Assembly: GCA_017854855.1 (NCBI GenBank)
Contig: JAFMGZ010000020.1
Location: forward strand, 1-41,813
Direction: 5' to 3'
DNA length: 41,813 bases
From: Sulfitobacter sp.
GTDB lineage: Bacteria > Pseudomonadota > Alphaproteobacteria > Rhodobacterales > Rhodobacteraceae
The translations under genes and the position numbers were made by a program. The stretch's first letter is position 1; each line of letters starts with the position of its first letter. The notes beneath the pieces are model-generated. The model ran no database searches and was not told the DNA's origin. It saw nothing but the letters and a program-made list of their open reading frames with translations. Below, piece by piece: positions 7,664 to 16,616 of this stretch.

Positions 7664-9607
7664 ATGAGACGCAACCGCGCCGAAAACGAGGCAAGCCATG
7701 CCAAACTGACCCGCCGGGCCGCATTGCTGGGCGGTGCGCAGCTGCTGTTCATGGGCGGCCTTGCGGCGCGGATGCGGTATCTGCAAGTGGATCAGGCCGA
7801 TCAGTTCAGGCTGCTGGCCGAGGAAAACCGGATCAACATCCGCCTGATCCCACCCACAAGAGGCGAAATTTTTGACCGCAATGGCGTGCGGCTGGCTGAA
7901 AACGTGCCCTCCTATCGCATCGTCATGGTGCGCGAAGATGCCGGCGACGTCGACGAGGTGATGGCCCGCCTGTCCCAGATCATCGAGATTGATCTGGAAA
8001 CCTTTGAACGCGCCCTGGTCGAGATCAAACGCTCTGCCCCTTTTCTGCCTGTCACCATCATTGATGATGTCAGCTGGGATGAGGTCAGCAAGGTCAGCGT
8101 GAATGCACCCGCCCTGCCCGGTGTGACACCAGAGGTGGGCCTGACCCGCGTCTATCCGCGCGGGTCGGACTTTGCCCATGTGGTCGGGCGTGTGGGCCGG
8201 GTCAGCCAAAAGGATCTGGATGCGCTGGAAAATCCCGATCAGGTGCTGCGCATTCCCCGTTTCCAGATCGGCAAGCTGAACGTGGAGGCCCGCGCCGAGG
8301 ATCTGTTGCGCGGCACAGCCGGCACCAAGCAGGTTGAGGTCAATGCAACAGGCCGCGTGATGCGCGAACTGGACCGGCGCGAAGGCCAATCCGGTGCCGA
8401 CCTGCAGCTTACGGTCGATTCCAAGCTGCAAGGCTATGTTCAGGCCCGACTGAGCGGCGAAAGCGCCGCCGTGGTGATCGTGGATTGTGACACCGGCGAT
8501 CTGGCCGCAATTGCATCGGCCCCCAGCTATGATCCGAACCTGTTCATCGGTGGCATTTCCTCTGCTGATTATGACCCGCTGCTGGAATCGAAATACCGCC
8601 CGCTTGTGAACAAGACCGTTCAAGGTGCCTATCCTCCGGGCTCTACCTTCAAGATGATCACGGCCATGGCAGCACTTGAGGAAGGGTTGATAGGCCCTGA
8701 TGACACGGTCTACTGCCCTGGCCATCTTGAGGTGGCGGACCGGAAGTTTCACTGCTGGAAGCGCGCGGGCCATGGCTGGGTCGATCTGGGAGATTCGCTA
8801 AAGGAATCCTGTGACGTCTATTACTACGATCTAGCGCTGAAAGTCGGTATCGAGAAGATTTCGGCCATGGCAAACCGCTTTGGGCTGGGCATTCGTCATG
8901 AGCTGGCCCTGTCTTCCGTAAATTCGGGCCTGATGGCCACCAAGGAATGGAAGCGCAATGCGCGGGGCAGTGACTGGGTGATCGGGGATACCGTCAACTC
9001 CTCCATCGGGCAGGGTTTCATGCTGGCATCCCCCTTGCAATTGGCAGTCATGACCGCGCGGCTTGCCACCGGTCGCGACGTGACGCCGCGCCTGATCAAA
9101 TCGGTTGATGGGATCGAGCAGCCCCTCGCGGGTGGCAGCCCGCTCAACATGAACGAAAACAACCTGCGCAAGATGCGCAATGCCATGTATGACGTGGTGA
9201 ATGACCGGCGTGGCACCGCCTACCGCAGCCGCATCATCGCCGATGGCATGCGGATGGCGGGCAAGACGGGAACATCGCAGGTCCGCAACATCACCGCCGC
9301 CGAGCGCGCGCGGGGGGTGACAAAGAACGCGGATCTGCCATGGGAACGGCGCGACCACGCGCTGTTTGTGGGCTTTGCCCCCTATGACAAGCCGCGCTAT
9401 GCGGTGTCGGTTCTGGTGGAACATGGCGGGGGCGGGTCGACTGCTGCGGCCCCCATCGCACGCGACGTGATGCTGCAGGCCCTCGCGGGGGGGGAGCCAC
9501 CGCTTGAGGCCTATCCCACAGCTGACCGCGCCCGGATCAAGGTGCAGCAGGAACAGCTGCGTGATGTCCAGCCTCAGGCCGCCATCGACGGAAAAGATCA
9601 GGCATGA
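7664..9607 (+). CDS. mrdA: Penicillin-binding protein 2 (elongasome transpeptidase)
   Basis: This 647-residue class B PBP cross-links peptidoglycan during cell elongation together with RodA. A short N-terminal membrane anchor (about 22-40, AALLGGAQLLFMGGLAA) precedes the pedestal domain with RGEIFDRNGVRLAENVPSY. The transpeptidase motifs are complete: S327-T-F-K330 with catalytic Ser327, S382-C-D384, and K534-T-G-T. GAGGAG ahead of the start gives a good ribosome site, 12 bp after mreD. The stop overlaps the rodA start by 4 bp. Confidence 0.97.
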   Translation: MRRNRAENEASHAKLTRRAALLGGAQLLFMGGLAARMRYLQVDQADQFRLLAEENRINIRLIPPTRGEIFDRNGVRLAENVPSYRIVMVREDAGDVDEVMARLSQIIEIDLETFERALVEIKRSAPFLPVTIIDDVSWDEVSKVSVNAPALPGVTPEVGLTRVYPRGSDFAHVVGRVGRVSQKDLDALENPDQVLRIPRFQIGKLNVEARAEDLLRGTAGTKQVEVNATGRVMRELDRREGQSGADLQLTVDSKLQGYVQARLSGESAAVVIVDCDTGDLAAIASAPSYDPNLFIGGISSADYDPLLESKYRPLVNKTVQGAYPPGSTFKMITAMAALEEGLIGPDDTVYCPGHLEVADRKFHCWKRAGHGWVDLGDSLKESCDVYYYDLALKVGIEKISAMANRFGLGIRHELALSSVNSGLMATKEWKRNARGSDWVIGDTVNSSIGQGFMLASPLQLAVMTARLATGRDVTPRLIKSVDGIEQPLAGGSPLNMNENNLRKMRNAMYDVVNDRRGTAYRSRIIADGMRMAGKTGTSQVRNITAAERARGVTKNADLPWERRDHALFVGFAPYDKPRYAVSVLVEHGGGGSTAAAPIARDVMLQALAGGEPPLEAYPTADRARIKVQQEQLRDVQPQAAIDGKDQA

Positions 9608-10743
9608 GCTATCTTGAATATACCGTCAAATCGGTCCCTACCGGGTTTCGGAAAATCCTGCATCTGAACTGGCCGCTGGCCTTGCTGCTTGCCTCTGTCT
9701 GCGGCGTTGGCTTCTTGATGCTCTATTCTGTTGCGGGCGGGTCCTTTACCCCTTGGGCAGAGCCGCAGATGAAGCGTTTTGCGCTTGGCCTTGCGGTCAT
9801 GTTCTTTGTTGCGATGGTCCCTATATGGCTTTGGCGCAACCTGTCTGGTCTGGGCTATGCTGTGTCCTTGTTACTGCTGGTTGCGGTGGCGCTGGTGGGG
9901 GATGCGCGCAAAGGATCGCAGCGCTGGCTGGATCTGGGGTTTGTTGATCTGCAGCCCTCTGAGCTGATGAAGATCACGCTGGTGATGTTTCTGGCCGCCT
10001 ATTATGACTGGTTGCCCGCAAAGAAAGTATCGCGGCCCCTGTGGGTTTTGTTGCCTGTGGTGATCATCATGGCACCGACCGCATTGGTGCTGGAACAGCC
10101 TGATCTGGGAACCTCCATTCTGCTGCTGGCTGCAGGCGGCGGGTTGATGTTTCTGGCGGGGGTGCATTGGGCTTATTTTGCGGCTGTCGGTGCCTCTGGC
10201 ATCGGGTTGATCACGGCGGTCTTTGCATCGCGCGGCACCGGCTGGCAGCTGCTGAACGACTATCAGTATCGGCGGATTGATACCTTTCTGGACCCTGCCG
10301 CCGATCCGCTGGGGGCGGGCTATCACATCACCCAGTCCAAGATTGCGCTGGGGTCGGGTGGCTGGACCGGGCGCGGGTTCATGCAAGGGACCCAGTCGCG
10401 GCTGAACTTCCTGCCCGAGAAACACACCGACTTCATCTTTACCACATTGGCTGAGGAATTCGGCTTTGTCGGTGCATTTTCCCTTCTGGGGCTTTATGCC
10501 CTGATCATCATCTTTTGCGTTGTAACCGCCATCCGCAACAAGGACCGTTTCTCATCCCTGCTCACCTTGGGCATTGCCCTGAACTTCTTTTTGTTCTTTG
10601 CGGTCAATATGTCGATGGTGATGGGCATGGCCCCGGTCGTCGGTGTGCCGCTGCCCCTGGTCAGCTATGGTGGATCTGCGATGCTGGTGCTGATGCTGGC
10701 CTTTGGACTGGTCCAGTCCGCCCATGTTCACAGACCGAGGTAA
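9604..10743 (+). CDS. rodA: Peptidoglycan glycosyltransferase RodA (SEDS family)
   Basis: RodA polymerises glycan strands from lipid II as the partner of PBP2. The 379-residue protein has about ten membrane segments. Family motifs include RWLDLGFVDLQPSELMKI, the extracytoplasmic segment with FLPEKHTDFIFTTLAEEFG, and the C-terminal PLVSYGGSAML. It could be mistaken for FtsW, but its place directly behind mrdA (ATGA overlap) makes RodA the right call. Confidence 0.96.
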   Translation: MSYLEYTVKSVPTGFRKILHLNWPLALLLASVCGVGFLMLYSVAGGSFTPWAEPQMKRFALGLAVMFFVAMVPIWLWRNLSGLGYAVSLLLLVAVALVGDARKGSQRWLDLGFVDLQPSELMKITLVMFLAAYYDWLPAKKVSRPLWVLLPVVIIMAPTALVLEQPDLGTSILLLAAGGGLMFLAGVHWAYFAAVGASGIGLITAVFASRGTGWQLLNDYQYRRIDTFLDPAADPLGAGYHITQSKIALGSGGWTGRGFMQGTQSRLNFLPEKHTDFIFTTLAEEFGFVGAFSLLGLYALIIIFCVVTAIRNKDRFSSLLTLGIALNFFLFFAVNMSMVMGMAPVVGVPLPLVSYGGSAMLVLMLAFGLVQSAHVHRPR

Positions 10744-10747
10744 TACC

Positions 10748-11680
10748 ATGACGCTAAATATCCTTTTTGCCGCCAAGCAAGAACGCTGGGACATCTATGC
10801 AGCCCCCTTGCGCAAGGCGCTGGCAGAAGCGGGGATCACCGCCAACCTGTCGATGGATCTGGCGGCAGATCAGGTCGATTACATCGTCTATGCCCCCAAT
10901 AGCGCGGTGCAGGATTTTACGCCCTTTACCCGCGCCAAGGCCGTGCTGAACCTTTGGGCCGGGGTCGAAACCGTTGTGGGCAACGAGACGCTGCAGATCC
11001 CTTTGGCGCGCATGGTTGACCCCGGACTGACGGCCGGCATGGTCGAATGGGTGACAGGGCATGTGATGCGTTATCATCTGGGGATGGACACCGACATTCT
11101 GCGCCGGGATGCAAAGTGGGAACCCCGCACGCCGCCACTGGCCCAAGAGCGCAGCGTTGTGATCCTGGGGATGGGTGCCCTGGGCAGTGCCGCTGCGCGC
11201 ACGCTGGTCAGCCTGGGATTCCAGGTAACCGGATGGTCGCGCAGCGCCAAATCCGTAGACGGTGTGACCTGTCTGCATGGGCCAGAGGGTCTGCGCAGCG
11301 CCCTGACCAAGGCCGAGATCGCTGTCCTGCTGCTGCCCGATACGCCTGCCACGGAAAACACGCTGAACGCTGATACATTGGCGCTGATGCCCAAGGGCGC
11401 ATTTATCATCAACCCCGGTCGTGGGCCGCTGATTGAGGATGACGCCCTGCTGGCGGCACTGGATGCCGGGCATATCGCCCATGCCACATTGGATGTCTTT
11501 CGCGTTGAACCCCTGCCGGCGGATCACCCCTATTGGGCGCATCCGCAGGTCACCGTCACGCCCCATATCGCGGCAGAGACCCGCGCGCTGACCGCATCCC
11601 AGGCGATTGTCGAAAACATCCGCCGCGGCGAGGCGGGGGAGCCGTTTGTGAACCTGGTGGATCGCAAGCTGGGCTACTGA
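10748..11680 (+). CDS. Glyoxylate/hydroxypyruvate reductase A-like 2-hydroxyacid dehydrogenase
   Basis: This 310-residue D-2-hydroxyacid dehydrogenase resembles GhrA, which reduces glyoxylate and hydroxypyruvate with NADPH. The nucleotide-binding loop is ILGMGALGSAAARTL. Likely catalytic residues are Arg in INPGRGPLIEDD, Glu in DVFRVEPLP and His in TPHIAAETRA. The ATG at 10748 lies 4 bp after the rodA stop, so it is probably cotranscribed with the cell-wall operon, which is functionally unexpected. A longer reading to 10703 overlaps rodA and is unlikely. A strong terminator follows. Confidence 0.9.
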   Translation: MTLNILFAAKQERWDIYAAPLRKALAEAGITANLSMDLAADQVDYIVYAPNSAVQDFTPFTRAKAVLNLWAGVETVVGNETLQIPLARMVDPGLTAGMVEWVTGHVMRYHLGMDTDILRRDAKWEPRTPPLAQERSVVILGMGALGSAAARTLVSLGFQVTGWSRSAKSVDGVTCLHGPEGLRSALTKAEIAVLLLPDTPATENTLNADTLALMPKGAFIINPGRGPLIEDDALLAALDAGHIAHATLDVFRVEPLPADHPYWAHPQVTVTPHIAAETRALTASQAIVENIRRGEAGEPFVNLVDRKLGY

Positions 11681-11700
11681 CCCCGGCTGCCAGAGATAAA

Positions 11701-11735
11701 AAAGGGCGGTGGCATCACCTTATGCCCCGCCCTTT
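11701..11735. terminator. Bidirectional terminator between the reductase and M3 peptidase genes
   Basis: AAAGGGCGG (11701-11709) pairs with CCGCCCTTT (11727-11735), and GGCAT (11711-11715) with ATGCC (11722-11726), leaving one bulged T and a 6-nt loop. A-rich sequence precedes and T-rich sequence follows, so it can end transcripts from both convergent genes. Confidence 0.8.
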
Positions 11736-11755
11736 GTCCTTTATGCGACAGCGGC

Positions 11756-13768
11756 TCAGGCTGCCAGACCGCGCCCCTTGAGCAGGGCCTCAACCCCCGG
11801 CAACCGCCCCCTGAACGCAACATACAGCTCTGCCGCATCCTGAGAGCCACCAGCCGACAGGATATGGGTTTCCAACGCCTGTGCACGGTCCGCGTCAAAG
11901 GCACCACCGGCTTCCTCAAAGGCTTCGAAGGCATCCGCATCCATCACCTCTGACCACATGTAGCTGTAATAGCCGCTGGAATAGCCATCGCCCGAAAACA
12001 CATGGGCGAATTGGGGCGTGGCATGGCGCATGCGGATCGCGTCGGGCATGCCGATTTCCGCCAGAACCTCGGCCTGTTTGGCCATTGGGTCGGCAGGTGC
12101 ACCCCCATCGTGAAACGCCAGATCGACCAGGGCAGAGGCCACATATTCGACCGTCTGGAAACCCATGTCAAAGGTCGCAGCCCCCAGTACCTTTTCCAGC
12201 ATTTCCTGAGGCATTGGCGCGCCGGTCTTGGCGTGGGTCGCGAATTCGCCCAGCACTTCGGGCACTTCCAGCCAGTGTTCATAAAGCTGGCTCGGCAGTT
12301 CCACAAAGTCACGTGCGACCGATGTGCCGCTGATGCTTTCGTAGGTCACGTTGGACAACATCTGGTGCAACGCATGGCCAAATTCATGAAACAGCGTGCG
12401 CGCATCATCATAGGACAAAAGCGCGGGATCGGATTTGGCAAAGTTGCACACGTTGATCACGACGGGCGACTGAACCTGCGGGAACTTGGCCTGTGCGCGC
12501 ATGGCCGAACACCATGCACCAGATCGTTTGGACCCCCGGGCAAAGTAATCACCGATAAACACCGCCACATGCTGCCCCTTGCGCGTGACTTCCCAGGCGC
12601 GGCAGTCGGGGTGGTAAAGCGGCACATCAAGCGGTTTGAATTCAAGGCCGAACAGCCGGTTTGCACAGGCAAAAGAGGCCTCAATCATGCGGTCCAGCTG
12701 GAAATAGGGTTTGAGGGCGGCCTCATCCAGATCATGTTCGGCGGCGCGGCGTTTTTCAGCGTAATAGCGCCAGTCCCAAGGGGCCAGATCACCGTTCACG
12801 CCATCGGCATGCATCATCTGCGTCAGCACGGCTGCATCGGCATTGGCCTGCGCCTTGGCCGGTTCCCAGACCTGCATCAGCAGATCGCGGACAGCCTGGG
12901 GCGTCTTGGCCATTTCGGTTTCCAGCTTGAAGGCCGAGAAATTCTCATATCCCAGCAATTTGGCCCGTTCCTCGCGCAGGCTCAGGGTTTCTGCCGCGAT
13001 GCCACGGTTGTCTGTCTTGCCACCATTCGCGCCGCGGGCCTCCCAGGCGCGGAATGCCTTTTCGCGCAGATCGCGGCGCGGGGAGAATTGCAAGAAAGGC
13101 ACGATCAATGACCGCGACAGCGTGACAACGGGGCCAGCCGCCCCTTTTTCCTCACCTGCCGCACGGGCGGCACCGATCACAAAATCAGGCAGCCCTTGAA
13201 GATCATCCTCGGACAGTTCCATGAACCATTCGCGTTCATCCGCCAGCAGGTTCTGGGTGAATTCGGTTCCCAACACGGCAAGCCGCCCCTTGATCTCTTT
13301 CATCCGGGCCTCTTGGGCACCGGATAGGGCCGCACCGGCGCGCACGAACCCCCTGTGGGTCAGCATCAGCACACGCGCCTGTTCGTCGGTCAGCTTCAGC
13401 GTGTCGCGCTGATCCCAGACGGCGGCGACACGCGCAAACAGCGCCTTGTTGCCAGAGATTTCTGCGAAATGCGCGGCCAGTTTTGGCGAAAACGCGCGCT
13501 GCAGGTCTTCGCGTGCGGGGTTGCTGTCGGCACCTGCAACGGTGAAAAACACGCCCAATACTTTGTCCAGCGCCTTGCCCACTGCCTCCAGCGCTTCGAC
13601 CGTATTGGCAAAGGTGGCAGGCTCCGGATTGGTTGCGATGGCGTCAATCTCGGCGTTATGGGCGGCAAGCGCGTGATCCATTGCGGGGGCAAAATCTTCG
13701 TCTTTGACCTGATCAAAAGGGGCCAATCCGAAGGGGGTATTCCAGTCTGGGAGCAGTGGATTTGTCAT
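11756..13768 (-). CDS. M3 family metallopeptidase (oligopeptidase/dipeptidyl carboxypeptidase type)
   Basis: This 670-residue cytoplasmic zinc peptidase of the thimet-oligopeptidase family degrades short peptides. The zinc motif H461-E-F-G-H465 lies in LFHEFGHALHQML, followed by the downstream ELPSQLYEHW segment that supplies the third ligand. No signal peptide is present. Length and N-terminus (NPLLPDWNTPFGLAPFDQ) fit the Dcp/PrlC group; Dcp versus oligopeptidase A cannot be settled by eye. AAGGAG precedes the ATG with good spacing. It is probably its own transcription unit, 75 bp after the MoeB-like gene. Confidence 0.94.
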   Translation of the reverse strand: MTNPLLPDWNTPFGLAPFDQVKDEDFAPAMDHALAAHNAEIDAIATNPEPATFANTVEALEAVGKALDKVLGVFFTVAGADSNPAREDLQRAFSPKLAAHFAEISGNKALFARVAAVWDQRDTLKLTDEQARVLMLTHRGFVRAGAALSGAQEARMKEIKGRLAVLGTEFTQNLLADEREWFMELSEDDLQGLPDFVIGAARAAGEEKGAAGPVVTLSRSLIVPFLQFSPRRDLREKAFRAWEARGANGGKTDNRGIAAETLSLREERAKLLGYENFSAFKLETEMAKTPQAVRDLLMQVWEPAKAQANADAAVLTQMMHADGVNGDLAPWDWRYYAEKRRAAEHDLDEAALKPYFQLDRMIEASFACANRLFGLEFKPLDVPLYHPDCRAWEVTRKGQHVAVFIGDYFARGSKRSGAWCSAMRAQAKFPQVQSPVVINVCNFAKSDPALLSYDDARTLFHEFGHALHQMLSNVTYESISGTSVARDFVELPSQLYEHWLEVPEVLGEFATHAKTGAPMPQEMLEKVLGAATFDMGFQTVEYVASALVDLAFHDGGAPADPMAKQAEVLAEIGMPDAIRMRHATPQFAHVFSGDGYSSGYYSYMWSEVMDADAFEAFEEAGGAFDADRAQALETHILSAGGSQDAAELYVAFRGRLPGVEALLKGRGLAA

Positions 13769-13782
13769 AGGTATTCTCCTTT

Positions 13783-13800
13783 GCCCTTACAGCTAAGGGC
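13783..13800 (-). promoter_or_regulatory. Small hairpin next to the M3 peptidase ribosome site
   Basis: GCCCTTA (13783-13789) and TAAGGGC (13794-13800) form a perfect 7-bp stem with a 4-nt loop. It lies immediately upstream of the AAGGAG Shine-Dalgarno of the peptidase gene and 43 nt after the MoeB-like stop. It may be a weak terminator or a 5'-UTR element; no U-run is present. Confidence 0.35.
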
Positions 13801-13843
13801 GGCATGTCCGCGATACAATCGTACCCGGTAATAATCAGATCAA

Positions 13844-14887
13844 TCAGGCGGTCCCACAGGTCGGACAATCGGCCCGGCGCTGCAATTGGATCGTGCGGCT
13901 TTCGCCATAAAGCGCATCATAAATCAGCATCTGTCCCCGCGCCGCCGTACCGGCCCCGGTAAGCACCTTGATCGCCTCAACCGCCATCATGGAGCCGATG
14001 ACACCCGGCAGCGGGCCGATCACACCGGCATCAGCGCAACTGGGGGCCAGATGTGCTGCGGGTGCCTGGGCAAAGATACATTGGTAACAGGGCGCTCCTG
14101 AGGCCGGATCAAAGACCGACATCTGCCCTTCCCACTGGCTCAGCGCACCGGAAATCAGCGGCACCTTGGCCGCTACACAGGCGGCATTGACCAGATAGCG
14201 GGTGTCGAAGTTATCGGTGCCGTCCAGCACCAGATCATACTCCGCGATCAGCTCTGCGGCGATGTCATCGGTCAGTCTGCGGTGGTAGGGACGGACAGTG
14301 ACGAAAGGGTTTTGCGCCTGCATCTGGGCCTGGGCCGAAAACACTTTGGGCATGCCGATGTTGGCATCGGGATGGATGATCTGGCGTTGCAGATTGGCGT
14401 TTTCCACCAGATCATCGTCAATCACACCGATCGTGCCGACCCCTGCCGCAGCCAGATATTGCAGCACAGGTGCCCCCAGGCCACCGGCCCCCACGACCAG
14501 AACCTTGGCGTTTTTCAGTGCCTTTTGTCCGACCCCGCCGACCTCTCGCAATACGATGTGGCGGGCGTAGCGGTTCAATTCAGTCTCGGAAAAGGCGGCG
14601 GGTCTGGACATAGGTGTTTCGGACGGGACCCCTGCCGCCTTGGCCCGAAGGGTGCGGATGACCCAGCGGTAGCCCCAGAAGATCAGCACAAAGCCGCCCA
14701 GGATCAGCCAAAGCGCCGCGCTGCCCCCCGTGGCCACACGCAGCGGGTTGGTGACCGGAAATACCACCTGAATGCCCAGAACCGCGACATAGAGCAGCCC
14801 CAGGAATGCGCTGCGTACCTCGCGGCTGGCCCCCATACGGCCACCGCCAAACCAGATGGCCGCCGCCAACAGCAATACCAATACCAT
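13844..14887 (-). CDS. moeB: Membrane-anchored MoeB/ThiF-type adenylyltransferase
   Basis: This 347-residue E1-like enzyme would adenylate the C-terminus of a sulfur-carrier such as MoaD. Residues 1-80 contain three hydrophobic stretches (about 1-16, 27-46 and 56-77), unlike E. coli MoeB. From residue 93 (MSRPAAFSETELNRYARH) it matches MoeB: ATP loop VVGAGGLGAPVLQYL, arginine finger NLQRQ, and zinc cysteine pairs CYQC and C341-P-T-C344. The ATG overlaps the dut stop as TAATG, which favours the long form. The internal ATG at 14611 would give a soluble MoeB. ThiF is the main alternative, since no thi or moa neighbour is present. Confidence 0.9.
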   Translation of the reverse strand: MVLVLLLAAAIWFGGGRMGASREVRSAFLGLLYVAVLGIQVVFPVTNPLRVATGGSAALWLILGGFVLIFWGYRWVIRTLRAKAAGVPSETPMSRPAAFSETELNRYARHIVLREVGGVGQKALKNAKVLVVGAGGLGAPVLQYLAAAGVGTIGVIDDDLVENANLQRQIIHPDANIGMPKVFSAQAQMQAQNPFVTVRPYHRRLTDDIAAELIAEYDLVLDGTDNFDTRYLVNAACVAAKVPLISGALSQWEGQMSVFDPASGAPCYQCIFAQAPAAHLAPSCADAGVIGPLPGVIGSMMAVEAIKVLTGAGTAARGQMLIYDALYGESRTIQLQRRADCPTCGTA

Positions 14888-15339
14888 TATTCTACCCCGG
14901 TTGATCCAAATCCGCCGCCCGCGCGCTGGGTGCTTCCCAGGGCGGCGACTGTGGCAAAGGTAGCCTGCACCACCGGGGCTGCCACCATTTGTGCGATACG
15001 CATGCCATGGGTGATCTCAAACGGGTCCGCCCCCAGGTTCAGGACGATCACGCCCACGACCCCGCGATAGTCGCTGTCGATGGTGCCCGGAGCGTTCGGC
15101 AACGTCAGACCCTGTTTCAACGCCAGACCGGAACGGGGACGGATCTGCACCTCGAACCCTTGTGGAATTTCCATGTGCAGGCCGGTCGATATCAGGGCGC
15201 GCCCCATGGGCGGCAAGACCACAGCGCCCTGGGGCAGGTTTGCCCGCAGGTCTGCACCGGCGGCACCTGTCGTCTCATATGCTGGCAGGCCAAGCGTTTG
15301 ATCAGCCCCCTGCGCCCATGTGCATTTGATCTCAACCAC
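14887..15339 (-). CDS. dut: dUTP diphosphatase
   Basis: This trimeric dUTPase of 150 residues hydrolyses dUTP to dUMP, keeping uracil out of DNA and feeding dTMP synthesis. All five family motifs are visible in order: [29 protein letters not shown] and the C-terminal [10 protein letters not shown] lid. It lies 3 bp after coaBC, matching the common coaBC-dut pairing, and its stop shares a base with the MoeB-like start. Confidence 0.97.
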   Translation of the reverse strand: MVEIKCTWAQGADQTLGLPAYETTGAAGADLRANLPQGAVVLPPMGRALISTGLHMEIPQGFEVQIRPRSGLALKQGLTLPNAPGTIDSDYRGVVGVIVLNLGADPFEITHGMRIAQMVAAPVVQATFATVAALGSTQRAGGGFGSTGVE

Positions 15340-15342
15340 GGC

Positions 15343-16536
15343 TCAGCCCAGCGCCTCGGCGATGCGGGCGGCCAGTTTTTGCGCCACCTGTGTCTTGCCC
15401 ATGCGCGGCCAGCCTTCGGCACCGGCATCAGAGATCAGCGTGACCGCATTTTCACTGCCTCCCATGATCCCCGTCTCGGGCGAGACATCATTGGCCACGA
15501 TCCAGTCACATCCCTTGCGGGCCCGTTTGGCGGTCGCGTTTTCGATGACATCATTGGTTTCTGCGGCAAAGCCCACCACCAATGGCGGGCGGCCCTTTTT
15601 CATCTGGCTGACGAATTTGAGGATGTCGGGGTTTTCGGCAAAGGTAAGGGTGGGCAATCCGTCCTTGGATTTCTTGAGCTTGCGGTCGCGGGCCCCCTCA
15701 ACGCGCCAGTCGGCCACGGCGGCGGCAAATACGCCGGCATCGACCGGCAGGCTGGCCTCTACCGCTTCCAGCATCTGCTGGGCGGTCTGCACGCGGATCA
15801 CCCTGACCCCGTCGGGGGGCGGCACATCGGCTGGCCCCGTGACAAAGATCACTTCTGCGCCCAAGGCGGCCAAAGCGCGGGCAATCGCGGTGCCCTGCGC
15901 GCCTGAGGACCGGTTTGCGATATAGCGCACCGGATCAATCGGTTCATGGGTCGGACCAGAGGTGACCAGGATCCGTTTGCCGCTCAGCGGGCCCTCAGAC
16001 AGATTCGCCTCGATCGCCGTGACAATCTCAAGCGGTTCGGACATGCGGCCGGGTCCGTATTCACCGCAGGCCATATCGCCCTCATTAGGGCCAATGACCG
16101 TGATGCCATCGGCGCGCAGCGTGTCTAGATTGCGCTGAGTTGCGGCATGTTCCCACATGCGGACATTCATTGCGGGCGCTATCAGCACCGGCGTGTCCGT
16201 CGCCAGCAACAGGGTTGATGCCAGATCGTTGGCATGCCCCTGCGCCATCTTGGCCATCAAATCTGCGGTAGCGGGCGCAACAACGATCAGGTCGGCCACA
16301 CGGCTTAGCTGGATATGGCCCATCTCGGCCTCATCACCGAGGTCAAACAGATCGCGGAACAGTTTTTTGCCAGCCAGCGCGGTCACGGACAACGGGGTGA
16401 CGAATTCTTCACCGGCGCGGGTCAGGACCGGCGTTACATCTGCACCGCGTTCGCGCAGCCGCCGGATCAGGTCAAGCGATTTGAACGCAGCTATCCCACC
16501 GCCGATGATCAGCAGAATGTGTTTCCCTGCCAGCAT
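15343..16536 (-). CDS. coaBC: Bifunctional phosphopantothenoylcysteine decarboxylase/ligase
   Basis: The 397-residue CoaBC joins cysteine to 4'-phosphopantothenate and decarboxylates the product in coenzyme A synthesis. The N-terminal flavodoxin-like CoaC half shows GGGIAAFKSLDLIRRL, PAMNVRMW and the lid cysteine motif ACGEYGPGRM. The CoaB half begins near residue 190 with ILVTSGPTHEPIDPVRYI and carries NRSSGAQG and FAAETND. Purine-rich GGAAGGGCGG precedes the ATG. It heads the coaBC-dut-moeB run. Confidence 0.97.
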   Translation of the reverse strand: MLAGKHILLIIGGGIAAFKSLDLIRRLRERGADVTPVLTRAGEEFVTPLSVTALAGKKLFRDLFDLGDEAEMGHIQLSRVADLIVVAPATADLMAKMAQGHANDLASTLLLATDTPVLIAPAMNVRMWEHAATQRNLDTLRADGITVIGPNEGDMACGEYGPGRMSEPLEIVTAIEANLSEGPLSGKRILVTSGPTHEPIDPVRYIANRSSGAQGTAIARALAALGAEVIFVTGPADVPPPDGVRVIRVQTAQQMLEAVEASLPVDAGVFAAAVADWRVEGARDRKLKKSKDGLPTLTFAENPDILKFVSQMKKGRPPLVVGFAAETNDVIENATAKRARKGCDWIVANDVSPETGIMGGSENAVTLISDAGAEGWPRMGKTQVAQKLAARIAEALG

Positions 16537-16616
16537 GCTCCGCCCTTCCTTGGCCCGTCAATTCAACCAGACCATAGGACGCAAGCCAAGGGCATGCCAG
16601 CCCTGACGCGAAGCGA

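Noticed and set aside
7535..8773. 412-codon open frame antisense to mrdA
   Set aside because: It is a shadow of the PBP2 gene with low-complexity His/Gln-rich translation; no ribosome site or family.
9604..10743. FtsW instead of RodA
   Set aside because: Both are SEDS proteins, but the 4-bp overlap with mrdA and the mre genes upstream fit RodA.
12002..13111. 369-codon open frame antisense to the M3 peptidase
   Set aside because: It lies entirely inside the peptidase gene, whose zinc motif and length are correct; typical high-GC shadow.
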